Shown: positions 1-11,200, counted from the stretch's first letter. The stretch: DNA of 40,064 bases from Pelargonium cotyledonis (GCA_036897625.1 JAYMTA010000116.1:1-40064), one strand, 5' to 3'. Numbers and translations are program-made. Notes: generated by a model not told the origin, from the sequence alone.

Positions 1-145
1 CGGTTTGGATTGACCCAGTTACACAACCCTACCATTTATTTAAGTTAAATATGTTCATTGAATTTTTTAATACATTGTTACACAACTTTGACACATAATT
101 AAACATATATTAACGGAAATTTTTAGCACCGTTAGTTTTGAAAAC

Positions 146-302
146 CTATTTGTACAAAATTAAGAGTTCATGTATCTATTTGTATAAAGTTTGACAAGGT
201 AGGCTTATTTGTATATTTAACAAAAATTTATGTATTTATTTATACAAAATTTTATAAAATAGGTCTATTTGTACATTTATTGAAAATTCATGTATAAAAT
301 TT
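146..302. repeat. Degenerate tandem repeat, about 60-bp unit, 2.7 copies
   Basis: Three consecutive blocks begin with a variant of CTATTTGTA followed by an A/T-rich stretch, a variant of TTCATGTAT, and an ending like AAATAGG. They start near 146, 204 and 264, giving units of 58-60 bp with many substitutions. The third copy is partial. Such arrays often belong to decayed non-coding transposon ends, but no terminal inverted repeat or coding sequence is visible to name a family. Confidence 0.5.
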
Positions 303-1769
303 ATGTATTTCTCAACTCGAATTCAATATTTAATTTTGAAGTCAACAAATCTCTAGTTATGCTAGTTATTAGAAGTATAAATGATTTAGTTTTACCAAAA
401 CAAATGACTTATTAAATGGTATGTTATTTAGGAATGCTGATAAAGACCAAACAATCAAAGTATATTGTATATAGAAGTAAGTTCTTTATGAAAAAGATTG
501 TCTTTTTGTTTTAAATGGGAGTTCTAATCAAGAAAATTTGGATAATAACAAATTGCTTGTCATTTTGAATTAGATCTTCTGTTAATAAAAATAAATATGT
601 TTTTATTTCTTAATATATAATTGGAGGTTGGCTATGTCTGGCTTGCATGTCATGTCATGTTGTGGATGTCAACCATAACATACATGCATACATACACATA
701 CAACATGTGTATATATAAAACAGTATATATTAGGGTACACACTGTATTAATCAAAGACTATGATCACACATCAACCTTAATATTCACAAGAATCTCACTC
801 GATGTCTTGGTGGATTGGTACGGCGCTATGTCTAGTACCACCACTCCCGGGTATATTGTTATAATGTTATTGGATATTTTCTTTAATTATTACTATATTT
901 CAAAAATATATTTTTTTTTTGATGAAATCAAAAAATATATTGTTGATGAGCTATGAAAATATTGATAAAATTGTATCCATAATATTATTATTTGATGGGT
1001 AATTAATCATTTGTCATTTGTATCTTATAATTATCTGTCATATTGTGAATATGTGTTAGTAATAAATTTGATAAATAATTAAGTATTTAACATATTAGAA
1101 ATATGTTATTGATAATTTATGCATATTAACTTTACGAATATATGACATTTTTGAGACGGCCATAGTGCCAAAAAATTTCTTCACAATAAATTATTTACTT
1201 ATGCACCAATTAGGAAGCGTCTAAGGTCAAACAAGAATTCTAGGCTCATTATTCTATATCTTTTCAGTTTGTTTCTTCATTGGCATATTTTACGAATCCA
1301 TAAATTTTCAAAATTCACTTTATAAATTACATGCGCCAAGACTTAATTATTTTATGTTGTCTTAATCGTTAGGTTTTCGGATTGGGAAAACAATCAGCCT
1401 AGGATCAAGATCAATATCTTTAAGGTTATCATATCTAGACTAACCCTCACTCGAGATAGATAAAACCACAAAAGCGACAAAACGTGCAACAACATCTCAA
1501 ACTAAATTGGAACAATCTTATCCTTACCAGTTGACCTACACAGTCCAACATCTTTATCCCTTTTGTAATTAACACGTTGTGTAATGCTTTTGTAAACCCT
1601 TTGGGAAAAAAATAGAAAAGTCCAAATGGAAAGGTAAATGTGGGTAGTTTTAAAATTTGAAGTATCCCAAGGCAAGACAAGGCAGGCAGGCATGCAAGGC
1701 AAATGGTCAAGACTCAAAATTCTTGTTCTTTGGAATATTTAACAAAAGAGAAAGAAAAGACAGTGGGTG

Positions 1770-1773
<4 letters not shown>

Positions 1774-1803
<30 letters not shown>

Positions 1804-1814
1804 CAAAAAAAAAA
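1774..1814. repeat. Homopolymer: T30, one C, then A10
   Basis: A run of 30 T is followed by a single C and 10 A. The two arms could pair as a weak hairpin. No target-site duplication is visible around it. Run length is prone to sequencing error. Confidence 0.8.
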
Positions 1815-1904
1815 GCTAGCTACCTCCTTCCCCAAATAATATCTATCCCTGAGATTTGTGTCTTTGAGGAAACTTTTTTTTTTCCTCTCTTCTTTTGTCT
1901 CTCT

Positions 1905-1927
1905 TGCATGCATGCATGCATGCATGC
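1905..1927. repeat. (TGCA)n repeat containing RY (CATGCA) motifs
   Basis: A 23-bp alternating TGCATGC tract contains overlapping CATGCA cores. CATGCA is the RY element recognised by plant B3 factors of the ABI3/FUS3/LEC2 group. It lies about 2.15 kb upstream of the GATA start codon, so a regulatory role is unproven. It may be only a microsatellite. Confidence 0.5.
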
Positions 1928-3489
1928 CCTCCCCGATCCAGCCCTGTTAATTTCTTTTTCAGTCACATCTCAGATCCTATATACCTAGCTATACCTCTGG
2001 TTCTGCTACCTCCATGTGACTGTATATAATAAACACCTTTTATTTCAAGCTCACACAACATATATATATAAAATAATTCATGAGTGTAGCCGTCGTATAT
2101 AGTAAATATATATAAAATTAAAACTGAATCATAACCGTTTATTACAATTAACACAAGATGAGATTCATATCTCATTCTTCTTAGAAACTAAAGTTGTCTA
2201 AAAATATACAATCTATCACATACCTTACATGTATTTCACATATGAAACGACTACATGCATCCATGAGCGAGCTCCTGTATATATTTGAGCATGTATTAAT
2301 GTGTGGTGATCATGGTGAGAAGATGAGACATTGTTACTGTGTCTTTGAGGAGGATAAGAATGGAAAATTACTTTTCACCTTTGAAATATAAATATCTGTT
2401 TTGGGTTCGATGAGATGGCAATTCCAAAAGCAAAGTTACGGGCAATTGGTCTCATGCGTTAACAGACATTCAACGCCTTTTGGTAAATACCAAGCTGGTG
2501 AGATAGAATCTAGGAGAAAGATTTGTGCTTTTTCCCATTTCCTATATGTTTAACATGTATCATTAATGTGCATGCATGTCTGGATTATATTTTCTAATAA
2601 ATATTATATTATGTTTAGATACTCAACATAATATGTGAATGTGACATTTCTACTTCAATTTACAAAACTTATAGTTATATAGATAGGGTTTGGATTAAAA
2701 TTGATGTTGTGAAATGAGAAGTGATATTTTTATGATTTATTAATAATATACAATTTTATCTATAATGAGAAGAAAATTAAAGAGCTCCAATGAAAATTAA
2801 GAGAGTAAATGATCACACCATAACCAAAGTAAATGAAATTGATAATATTTAAGAGAGGAAAAAAAAAGTCAAGAATATAATGAGAGGCATAATGAAGTAA
2901 TAGAAAGGAGAGAATTTGATTTCCAAGATGAAGGCAAAAATTAAGGCAAAGTTTATTTAAGTTTTGGAACTCAAACCAATGCATCCAATACATTCACAAC
3001 ACACATGATTTCCTTAAATCTTTTTAATACTATACCTTCTTGTTTACTACAAATTCTCTTGTAAAGTTAGAAGATATCATGGATTGAATCTAGCTTGTAG
3101 CAAATTGACGTAGAGTTTAATAAAAGACCAATTATGTGCATATAATTATATATTATGTTAACAAGACATGTTGGACTAAACGACTAACGTTTTTAGATTC
3201 TTTTGAAGTTTTGAGTTCAAACCTTATTGCCAACGGTATGAAGTGAAGTTATATGTGGAGTTAAAAGGGATAGTTATCTCATATTGTTTAGCTCAACTGA
3301 AAAAAATAATATATTATTTTCTTGGTTGTAATCCTTTTATATATTTGTAGTAATATTGCTTATAAAAATGAAGTTGTAAAATGTACTAAAACAATTATAC
3401 AAATAAGTAATTAAAAAATAACATACTCATCAATATCATGTTACAATGTTCATTTGAACAATTTTTATTTATTCCAAATAGTTTGACCA

Positions 3490-3508
3490 ATATATATATA
3501 TATATATA
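3490..3508. repeat. (AT)9 microsatellite
   Basis: Simple alternating AT tract in intergenic DNA upstream of the GATA gene. Confidence 0.8.
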
Positions 3509-3829
3509 ATTTGGTAAATAATATATAGAATAAAATGGTTGGTTAGGATCGGGAATGTTCTCTTTCTTCATTTTATGTGGCTACAAAAAATAATAATCTT
3601 CACTCTTCCAAGAATAACACGGAGTAATAGGTACTAGTGTGTGTTGAAAATAAATAAATAAATAAAAACATAGTTTATTATTTAAAATGGCACAGATAGG
3701 GTGTGTATACATATGATGATGAATATGTATGGGGTCCCACACTTCTCTTTTTGGAATTTTCTACAATTATTTTTGGTTCAAAATAAAATTAAAATATATA
3801 TTTATTTTTTGAAAATGTCGTCAACTAGT

Positions 3830-3851
3830 CACGTGAACCCCTTATTATATA
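3830..3851 (+). promoter_or_regulatory. Core promoter of the GATA gene: G-box plus TATA box
   Basis: A palindromic CACGTG G-box at 3830-3835 is followed 10 bp later by TATATA at 3846-3851. A TATA here predicts transcription starting near 3875-3882, giving a CT-rich 5' leader of roughly 195-200 nt before the ATG at 4076. G-boxes bind bZIP (HY5) and bHLH (PIF) factors, and Arabidopsis GNC/CGA1 genes are known light-signalling targets, so the element suits the gene. Transcription start and factor binding are inferred. Confidence 0.5.
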
Positions 3852-3938
3852 GTCTTGCTCTTACAGGCCCGTCTTCTCTGCTACTGCTACTGCCATTGCT
3901 ATCCTCTCAGTTTCTTTCTTTGTTTCTGTTATCATCTC

Positions 3939-4058
3939 ATGAGTACTGCTACTCTTCATCGATCGTCAACCTTAACATCTCCTTTAAGATCACTCTTCTT
4001 TTTCACCACTTCAAAAAGTGTTTTTGTTTCATTTCTAGCTGTGATTGACCTAATTTAG
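3939..4058 (+). CDS. Upstream ORF (39 codons) in the leader of the GATA gene
   Basis: An ATG at 3939 opens a 39-codon frame ending in TAG at 4056-4058, 17 nt before the GATA start codon at 4076 and in another frame. If transcription starts downstream of the TATA box at 3846, this ORF lies wholly inside the 5' leader. Its peptide begins MSTATLHRSS and is rich in Ser, Thr and Phe; I do not recognise it. Such an ORF would be expected to reduce translation of the main frame. Whether the peptide is conserved is unknown to me. Confidence 0.4.
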   Translation: MSTATLHRSSTLTSPLRSLFFFTTSKSVFVSFLAVIDLI

Positions 4059-4075
4059 ATCATCATCTTGTTCCC

Positions 4076-5389
4076 ATGTTAGACCTCAATCTTGAGCATC
4101 ATGATGATCAAGAAGAATACCATCTCTTCTCTCCCAAGCTCCAATCTTCTTCCTCCTCTTCTTCCCTCTCCAACCCTATTTTCTTCATGACCCCATCTCA
4201 AGATCAACCTAATTTCTACATGGATTCTCATCAACAACAACAGGTAATTATTTGATACACAAACTTATTTTTTACTTTTTATTTATCAGCAAGGTGTATC
4301 AACCGATACTCGACCCTGATAACTCTTTGATTGTTAGATATGATCTGATCATTTGACTGTTTTTTTTTTTACTTTTTGGATTTAGGACTGCAAGATTGTT
4401 TCGCAAGGGTGCGATCAAGAAACAGCTGTGCAGGTAGATGAGAGTGACAATGGACTCAAGTTCACAATAAGGAGGAGATCAGAATCTAGCAATGAATACG
4501 AAACTGAGAACAATTCAGTAAAGTGGATGTCTTCAAAGATGAGGATGATGAGGAAGATGATCACTTCTGATACAATCACAAACTTCACCACCGCCGCCGC
4601 CGCCACCGCCACCGCCACCACCAAGTTTGATCAGCCATCGTCGCCTCCAGAAACCGACAACAGCAGCAACAGCTCCAGCTGCAACAACTCAGTTAGGGTT
4701 TGCAGCGACTGTAACACCACCAAGACACCTCTTTGGAGGAGTGGTCCAAGAGGCCCCAAGGTATTGTAAACCTTAAATTTAACAAAATCATATGAACTTT
4801 ACAAAAACACTAGTAATTTGTGAAATTTTTGTATAAATTTCAATTACAAAATTGTGACAAAATGATTTCCTTCATTGTTTGAGTGGTCACAAATAGTTGC
4901 AAAAGAAATTTCCATCACAATATTGCAACAGTTTTTTTATATATTTATATTCCCGTTACAGTTTTCAACTTTTCTTGTAACGCATGTATATCTATATTTA
5001 TACATATGTGTAATTTTCTTGGAATATTTTTGTTGCAGTCTCTATGCAACGCCTGTGGGATTCGCCAGAGAAAGGCGCGACGGGCAATGGCCGCAGCTGC
5101 AGCAGCAAACGGCACAATTGTTCCGGCGAACAACCCTCCGGCGAAGAAGGTACAGCACAAGAACAAGAGATCATCCCTAAACCACAACAACCAAGTTCCC
5201 CAGCTGAAAAAGAGATGCAAGATCACCGCGGCGCCTCCAGGCACCGCCAGTGGACGAAAGAAGATTTGTTTCGAGGATCTAAGAGTAAGCTTGAGCAAGA
5301 GCTCGGCTTTTCAACAAGTTTTTCCTCAGGACGAGAAGGAAGCTGCGATTCTGCTAATGGCTCTGTCCTATGGCTTGGTTCATGGTTGA
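4076..5389 (+). CDS. B-class GATA transcription factor, CGA1/GNC-like, with LLM domain
   Basis: Predicted exons are 4076-4243, 4386-4760 and 5039-5389, all phase 0, giving 297 aa. The ATG at 4076 is the first after an in-frame stop at 4046. The N terminus has a Ser run and ends exon 1 with four Gln. Exon 2 has a Thr/Ala tract coded by a GCC/ACC repeat. The single GATA zinc finger is C-X2-C-X18-C-X2-C: CSDC at the end of exon 2 and LCNACG at the start of exon 3, so intron 2 splits the finger, as is usual for this class. IRQRKARR follows, typical of B-GATAs. The C terminus carries an LLM-type motif (AAILLMALSYGLVHG). Arabidopsis relatives are nuclear regulators of greening, chloroplast number and nitrogen/cytokinin responses. 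Exact orthology among GATA21/22 and relatives is not resolved. Confidence 0.93.
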
Positions 5390-6486
5390 TTGATTCTACT
5401 AAAAATGAATAATATTTTTGCTAGCTACTTAATTATTCCAAAATAATTATTTTTCCTAATTAGTTTAGCTATGATATTATTAGACCTAGCTAGGACAAAT
5501 TAATATGTGTGAGATCTGTACTGTGATCTGATGAGTTTGTGAGGGTGAGAGAGAGCAATAATCCATCTTGTGAGGAACTATAGCTAGAGTTCAATAAAAA
5601 CAAAAATAAAATAAAAAGCTGTAGTGTATATTGTGATCTCTACTCTCCATTTGAGAGTGTTAGTTATGGTGATTTTGATGTTGATAACCAAAATATAAGG
5701 ATCTCTTGTTCATCTACATCTTAAATTATATTTGCTTTGATTCAAGTTCAATAAAATATCAAGTTTGTTTTTCATCTATTTAATTTCTTTTTCTTGCTTT
5801 TGTATATGTATGTGTACATTTCATCTCCATATTCTTAATTTCTTTATTTAGAGAATTAGAAGAGATTAAATAAACACTAGTAATTGTGTGGAAAACATTG
5901 TTAATGATGTATGTTGAATAATTACTTAAATATGTTCGTGTGTACTTACATTTATTTGTGCCCTTCCCTAAATAATTTAAGTTGACTTGTTGAGAATAAT
6001 CTATTCCTTTATCAATGTTCTAATCAAAGAATGAGGTCAATTCATTTATGGCTTCATGCAAGTATATTATCGTTAAGAGACCGTCGGTCATTTTATGGTA
6101 TTTTCTAAAATTTAAGTAACTTCAAATTGAATTAAAATAGGGAATTATTTTTTGAATAACTAATTTTTCAAACAATAATTTGAGTTGAAATCAATCATAT
6201 ATCTCATCCATTATAACAAAAAGTGTAATTAACTTTGTGAACCTAGATTCTTTATGCAAATTGAGATTACATTGATGTATATATAATGTTGAAATAATTG
6301 GGTTTGATCAATATATATAGTGAGTGGCGTGGTGTTTGAGACCATATTTGTGGGTAGGGTCATGTCACGAGTGGTGCAGATAAACAGTCCCAAGTGAAGT
6401 TGACCATGGTGTTGGTACAGACTATACAGACGACATATAGGTTTGTTTAAAAAAGTTATGGAGATCTAGCCAGTTTTCTAAATTTC

Positions 6487-6514
6487 TAGGGTTTGATCTA
6501 TTTGATTAGGGTTT
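6487..6514 (+). promoter_or_regulatory. Pair of telo-box-like TAGGGTTT motifs
   Basis: TAGGGTTT occurs twice, at 6487-6494 and 6507-6514. Telo-boxes (AAACCCTA in either orientation) are common just upstream of starts of translation-related plant genes and can recruit telomere-repeat-binding factors and Polycomb. No gene with a clear start is visible next to them, so function is uncertain. Confidence 0.3.
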
Positions 6515-7819
6515 GGTATTCCCCAGAAGATGATGAGGCTATGGAGGAGATGGCAAAAAGAAGAAAGTAACAGGACACATATTTGATTTGTTTGGTTGCA
6601 TGGCTGAGGGGGCTCATGCTCATCAATCATGATGGTGATCATTCACTGTGTAAAAGCAGCTTTTCTCTTTCTGTTCTGTAAATAACAACACCATTAGAGA
6701 GAGAGAGAGAGAGTCCAGAAAATGGCAACATTAGCTAGCTATGTTTTGTTCATGCCTTTGTCCTCACCTGTTGTTTGTGGCCTCTCCTATTATCTTCAAA
6801 CTCTAGCACACCACACAACAATAACATAAACATCATTTGCATCACAGAGAGACCACTCAACTTGCTCCATTTTTTTTAAAAAAAATTGAAACTCCTTACT
6901 ATATAGAAATGTTGTTCATAACAAGAGACTCAATCTTTGGATAGGATAGAAACCCACCTAACTCACCTGACCTGACGAAAAATCTAATGACCCCAAAGCA
7001 TGAGTCCCCTGATTCGCCTACCATAGTCTATTGTCACGGACCGAGAGAATTGGATCTGTGCGACGCCCCAAATCTCCCGTTTCCAGAGAGAGGAGCCAAC
7101 CTTTTCCATGGGCGTCAAGCAATATAAGTACATATTCGGGCAAATGAGGTTATACCTGCACAAGTAGTTCACTGATCAGCATCCGTTTTGCAAGTAGAGG
7201 AGTATGCCACATAGCGAAGACCACCCTTAAGCCACCTGGAGGAGACCCATTCTTTCGGAACGTGACACTACGGTACCTAATTGAGGTGACAGAGCTCAGA
7301 TATCTTAAATAACCGAACTAAAGACACATAGATCCTTCCCCTTCACTTTGTATGTACTGCCTCGATAACATGCAACAAATCCAACTCTAGGGTGATGTCA
7401 GGCCAACATCGATCCATCACCCAATTAGGAGCTTCTCGAATTGAAATAGCTTCATGTTGCAAGTTGAGCATAATCTGGAGTGTGAACGAGTCGAGTTTCT
7501 TTACGAGCACTCGAGCTCAAATATATAAACTTGTTCAACCTTTAGGCATACATAAAAGTGTCGAATCTAGTCGAGATCTAACAATTTTAACTTTGATTTG
7601 GCTCGACTACTCCCCTACACTCAATTTAGTCTTGAATATGAATATATAATGTTAGAACGGTGGACTATAATAAACAAAGATTCCGCCTCACTTTCCTTAC
7701 AATGTTTTAAAAACCGACCTAGACCCGGAACATTCTTTAATATTTAATAAAAGTTTCATCCAAACCTAAGTCAAATCCCTCTTTAGTGTCTCTCATCTTT
7801 ACTGCTAGAAGCATCCAAT

Positions 7820-8008
7820 ATGCAGATTGTTGTGCTACTGATGGTCGCGATTTCAGTTCACCGACGGCCCGCCGCTTCCGACCGAATCAACTACTCCGGC
7901 GAAGCAATATTTTATCTCATTATTCCAATTGAAGCCTTTTTCTTACTCAGAGACCAGTTATGGCGGCGCGAGAAGGAAGAAGAAGAGGTAATCAAATTTA
8001 GGTTCTAA
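7820..8008 (+). CDS. Unassigned short ORF upstream of STN7, possibly a non-coding leader or relic
   Basis: A 62-codon frame starts with ATG at 7820. It has a hydrophobic N terminus, then a Gly/Ala/Arg-rich middle, a second hydrophobic stretch and a charged RREKEEEE tail. Codon choice in the middle (GTC GCG, CGG CCC GCC GCT TCC GAC) is more GC-rich than flanking DNA, unlike random intergenic sequence. A GT at 7989 could be a splice donor. I do not recognise the peptide. It could be a remnant of a gene, a short exon, or an untranslated first exon near the STN7 promoter. Confidence 0.2.
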   Translation: MQIVVLLMVAISVHRRPAASDRINYSGEAIFYLIIPIEAFFLLRDQLWRREKEEEEVIKFRF

Positions 8009-8019
8009 TTTATTGTAAA

Positions 8020-8102
8020 TGGGCCATTGGCCTATTTTTAATTTTATGGGCCGATATCTTTTTTATAATTGGGCTGGATAATAATAGTGTGATCCAAGCC
8101 CA
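8020..8102 (+). promoter_or_regulatory. Cluster of four site II (TGGGCY) elements, STN7 promoter
   Basis: TGGGCC at 8020-8025 and 8047-8052, TGGGCT at 8070-8075 and the reverse form AGCCCA at 8097-8102 lie 177-259 bp before the STN7 start codon. TGGGCY site II motifs bind TCP-family factors and are frequent in promoters of plant housekeeping, organelle and ribosomal-protein genes. Clustering of four in 83 bp supports a real promoter here. No clear TATA box is seen. Confidence 0.5.
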
Positions 8103-8278
8103 ATTCTAGCATGCAATTTTTTCTCAGTTATGGCCTGAAATAACTGTCTCAAAACGATTTTTTTGAAATGAGAATCGAGTGGTCTTCATTTCGTTTCATT
8201 GCAATCGGCTAGCTGCAGTGTCTCTGCTGTTTTGTGATCCTCTTCAACTTCAAGTTTCTTGGTACACTATTATAGGAG

Positions 8279-11200
8279 ATGGCCAATGTTTCAGCAGGAG
8301 CGATCATCAAGCTCCACCACCACAGAAGATCGATCCATTCGTCGCCATTTCTCGGCAAGAAGCTCACCATTAAACAGCCATTTTCCAACAAAACCAGCTC
8401 CAAAACACCTCTGCTAGTTTCCGCTGGACCCCATTTGATCCATGACCTTTTCGTGGGTGTGGGTGTGGGGCTTCCATGCACGGTCATGGAGTGCGGAGAC
8501 ATGATTTACAGGAGCACACTCCCCAAATCCGATGGCTTCACAGTCACTGTTCCTGGCACGATCTTGGCTCTCGGGACTCTCTCCTACCTCTGGGCCACTC
8601 CTGGTGTCGCTCCCGGCTTCTTTGACATGTTTGTTCTTGCCTTTGTCGAGAGATTCTTCAGACCCACCTTTCGCAAGGTTTTTAATTTAGGGTTATATCT
8701 ACTTGGTTCCCTGAAAGTCACTGTGTTGCTACGATGATTTTGAAACTAGTTTTAGTTGCTACATAGGCATTTAGTGTAAAACAGTGTTAATATGTATTAT
8801 GTATCTAATTCCTTTGGTTTGTCATTTGAGGATGGTTTTATTAGGATATATCATATATGAATTATGTATCTGATTCCTTTGGTTTGTCATTCCAGGATGA
8901 TTTTGTTTTAGGGAAAAAGTTGGGTGAAGGAGCTTTCGGTGTGGTTTACAAAGTTTCTTTAGCTAACAAATCTAAAGCAAAGGTATTCGAAGTTATGTGT
9001 ATGATGATTGTTCCCTATGAATTTTCAGCATTTGCTTGTGCCTCTTACGCTTAGTAATCTGTTTTGTTATGCTCGTGTGAGTAGTGACTTAAGTTTGGTT
9101 TTTATTGGTATAAATTGTTTTCATATGGTTCGTTATGATATCTTGTCCATACTCTAATATGTTTTTGTATTTCCCATTCCCTAGAAGGAAGGTGACTTAG
9201 TCTTGAAGAAGGCTACAGAATACGGGGCAGTAGAGATTTGGATGAATGAGCGTGTACGAAGGGCTTGCGCAAACTGCTGTGCAGATTTTTTATATGGCTT
9301 TCTCGAGGTCTTATTCTATTGCCGATACTATTTCCATATGTTTCAAGGGTGTCATTAACTTATAAAATATACTTTGGAGACTTGTACAACTTACCGTTCT
9401 TTTTGTATGGCTTTCTTTTTATTGAAATTGTTATTCCTTCAGAGTTCTTCAAAGAAAGGGTCAGAATATTGGCTCATATGGCGGTACGAAGGAGAAAGCA
9501 CACTTGCAGATTTGATGCAGAACAAAGAGTTCCCATATAATGTTGGTACTTTCTTCTTGTCAGCTAGTTATTTGAATAGTGTTTCGTACAACTATTCATA
9601 TTTGCCTCATTCATTTTGAATTTTTTAGATCCATCTTCGTTCTGATCATGTAGTCTCCTTCATTTTCTCTACACCACTTGCTTGTTTAGATCACGCAGCC
9701 ATGATAATAACGTCATCGTGGAACCAAGACCTTACCCTTTTATCTCACCACCCCAATGTTATGTATGAGTTCTCAAAAGGCATGGATTGTTTGTTACAGT
9801 TAAGAAACCATATATTGGATTGTCCACCAATGTTATCTAAAATATTAATGATTGCTAGAGAGTCATAATGGTCTTTGATAAAAGGATCAGCTATACAAGT
9901 ATTTTCTTTTTTTAGAGCTTGTATTACATAAAATTGGCAGAAACAACAGAGGCTTGGTATTTGTCACTGTCAGTGTAGCTGAAGATGTTAGCTCGTGTAT
10001 TAGATGAAGTGTATAAAGAAACTATGGTTACCAGCTTTTGTGAGTCATTATAATTCCGCTATATACTCCTCCCAATATTGAACGTTTTGTAGAGCTAAAA
10101 TAAAACACTTTGCCAGCATTGTTATATGTAGATATTGCGGCCAACTAATTTGGTGAAGTTTATGTCCGAAGATAAGTAATTTCGTATAGTTGACAGTTGT
10201 TAATCTTGTGCTGCCTTTGAAAAGCGTGGTGTGGATATCAAGAGTGGCCTTTTCATGCTGTAGTAATAATGAGAGTTAGGACTTGGGATCATATCCGACT
10301 TGCTTGTAAAGTCAAGCTAATGCCAAATTGCCAATAGGCTATAAGCAAAATATGGCTCTTATTATGACAGCTCTTTAGGTTAATTGGTTAAACTTTCAAT
10401 TGCTTCAGATGAAAATGTTTGTATTATTGATTCTTGGATTATTTTAGATTTCTTAATGCGGACTGTGGATACTGACATCAATTGTCAGGTAGAAACAATG
10501 ATTCTTGGAGAGGCCCCGGACTTGCCGAAGGGGTTGGAAAGGGAAAATAAAATTATTCAAACAATCATGAGACAACTCTTATTTGCATTGGATGGTCTCC
10601 ACTCAACCGGGATTGTGCATAGGGATGTCAAGCCACAAAATGTTATTTTCTCAGAAGGTAAACGTAGCAAAGATTAATACCTGTAAAATTGTCATGTTTC
10701 ATCTCTTTTATAATAGTTTTTTACAATACTTAAGTTTTTTCGGAAATAAATTGAGCAGGATCCCGTACATTCAAGATCATTGATCTGGGTGCAGCAGCAG
10801 ATTTGCGAGTAGGCATCAACTATATTCCCAAGGAATTTCTTTTGGACCCAAGGTATTTTCTCCTCACTTCATGAACACCAACAAATCAATTATCCATGTA
10901 CTCGTTTTTTTGCATGGCTGCTTCCATGAATTATGTGATCTACCTCTTCACTTTTCTATATTAATCTTTTAAGCTCCAACTATACGCATGTTTATGGAAG
11001 AGGCTCTCTACCGTCAAACAAAAGGGAGTGTAATAGATTATAAGGTCAGTTGGGTTTGAATCAATGAATTCTTGTCCAAAAGCAAGTGCTCTACTTATGG
11101 TGATAAAAAAATCAACGGGTTTTGTTCTTCTATCTCGAGTCTTAACGTGTTCTTATACTAACCTTTTTTAACTGAGCGATTCTCCTGTAGATTATTTTAG

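Larger units (their letters stand above)
1..3829. other. Gene-free AT-rich intergenic DNA
   Basis: I see no credible gene here. The open frames are short, low-complexity and rich in Ile, Tyr, Phe and Cys, as expected from random AT-rich DNA, and none shows a domain or a consistent splice structure. The stretch holds a degenerate 60-bp tandem repeat near its left end, a long T run, a TGCA repeat and an (AT) microsatellite, listed separately. The part nearest position 3830 is presumably distal promoter of the GATA gene. Confidence 0.6.
5390..8019. other. Intergenic region between the GATA gene and STN7
   Basis: The first part is the GATA 3' region and AT-rich DNA. Two telo-box-like TAGGGTTT motifs lie at 6487-6494 and 6507-6514, and an (AG)9 tract at 6696-6713, with no convincing ORF beside them. 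From about 6950 to 7380 base composition becomes more GC-rich and looks like a decayed inserted element, but I could not assign a family or find terminal repeats. A short unassigned ORF (7820-8008) precedes the STN7 promoter. I searched by eye for common plant microRNAs and found none. Confidence 0.5.

Noticed and set aside
621..956. 111-codon plus-strand frame
   Set aside because: Low-complexity Tyr/Ile/Phe-rich translation of AT-rich DNA without domain or splice context.
1774..1814. T30-C-A10 as a terminator hairpin or retroposon tail
   Set aside because: No target-site duplication, no adjacent element body and no gene end nearby; best treated as a homopolymer.
6480..6900. Possible microRNA precursor or small gene near the telo-box pair
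   Set aside because: I checked by eye for common conserved plant microRNAs and a stable foldback and found none; the short ATG frame there is only about 20 codons.
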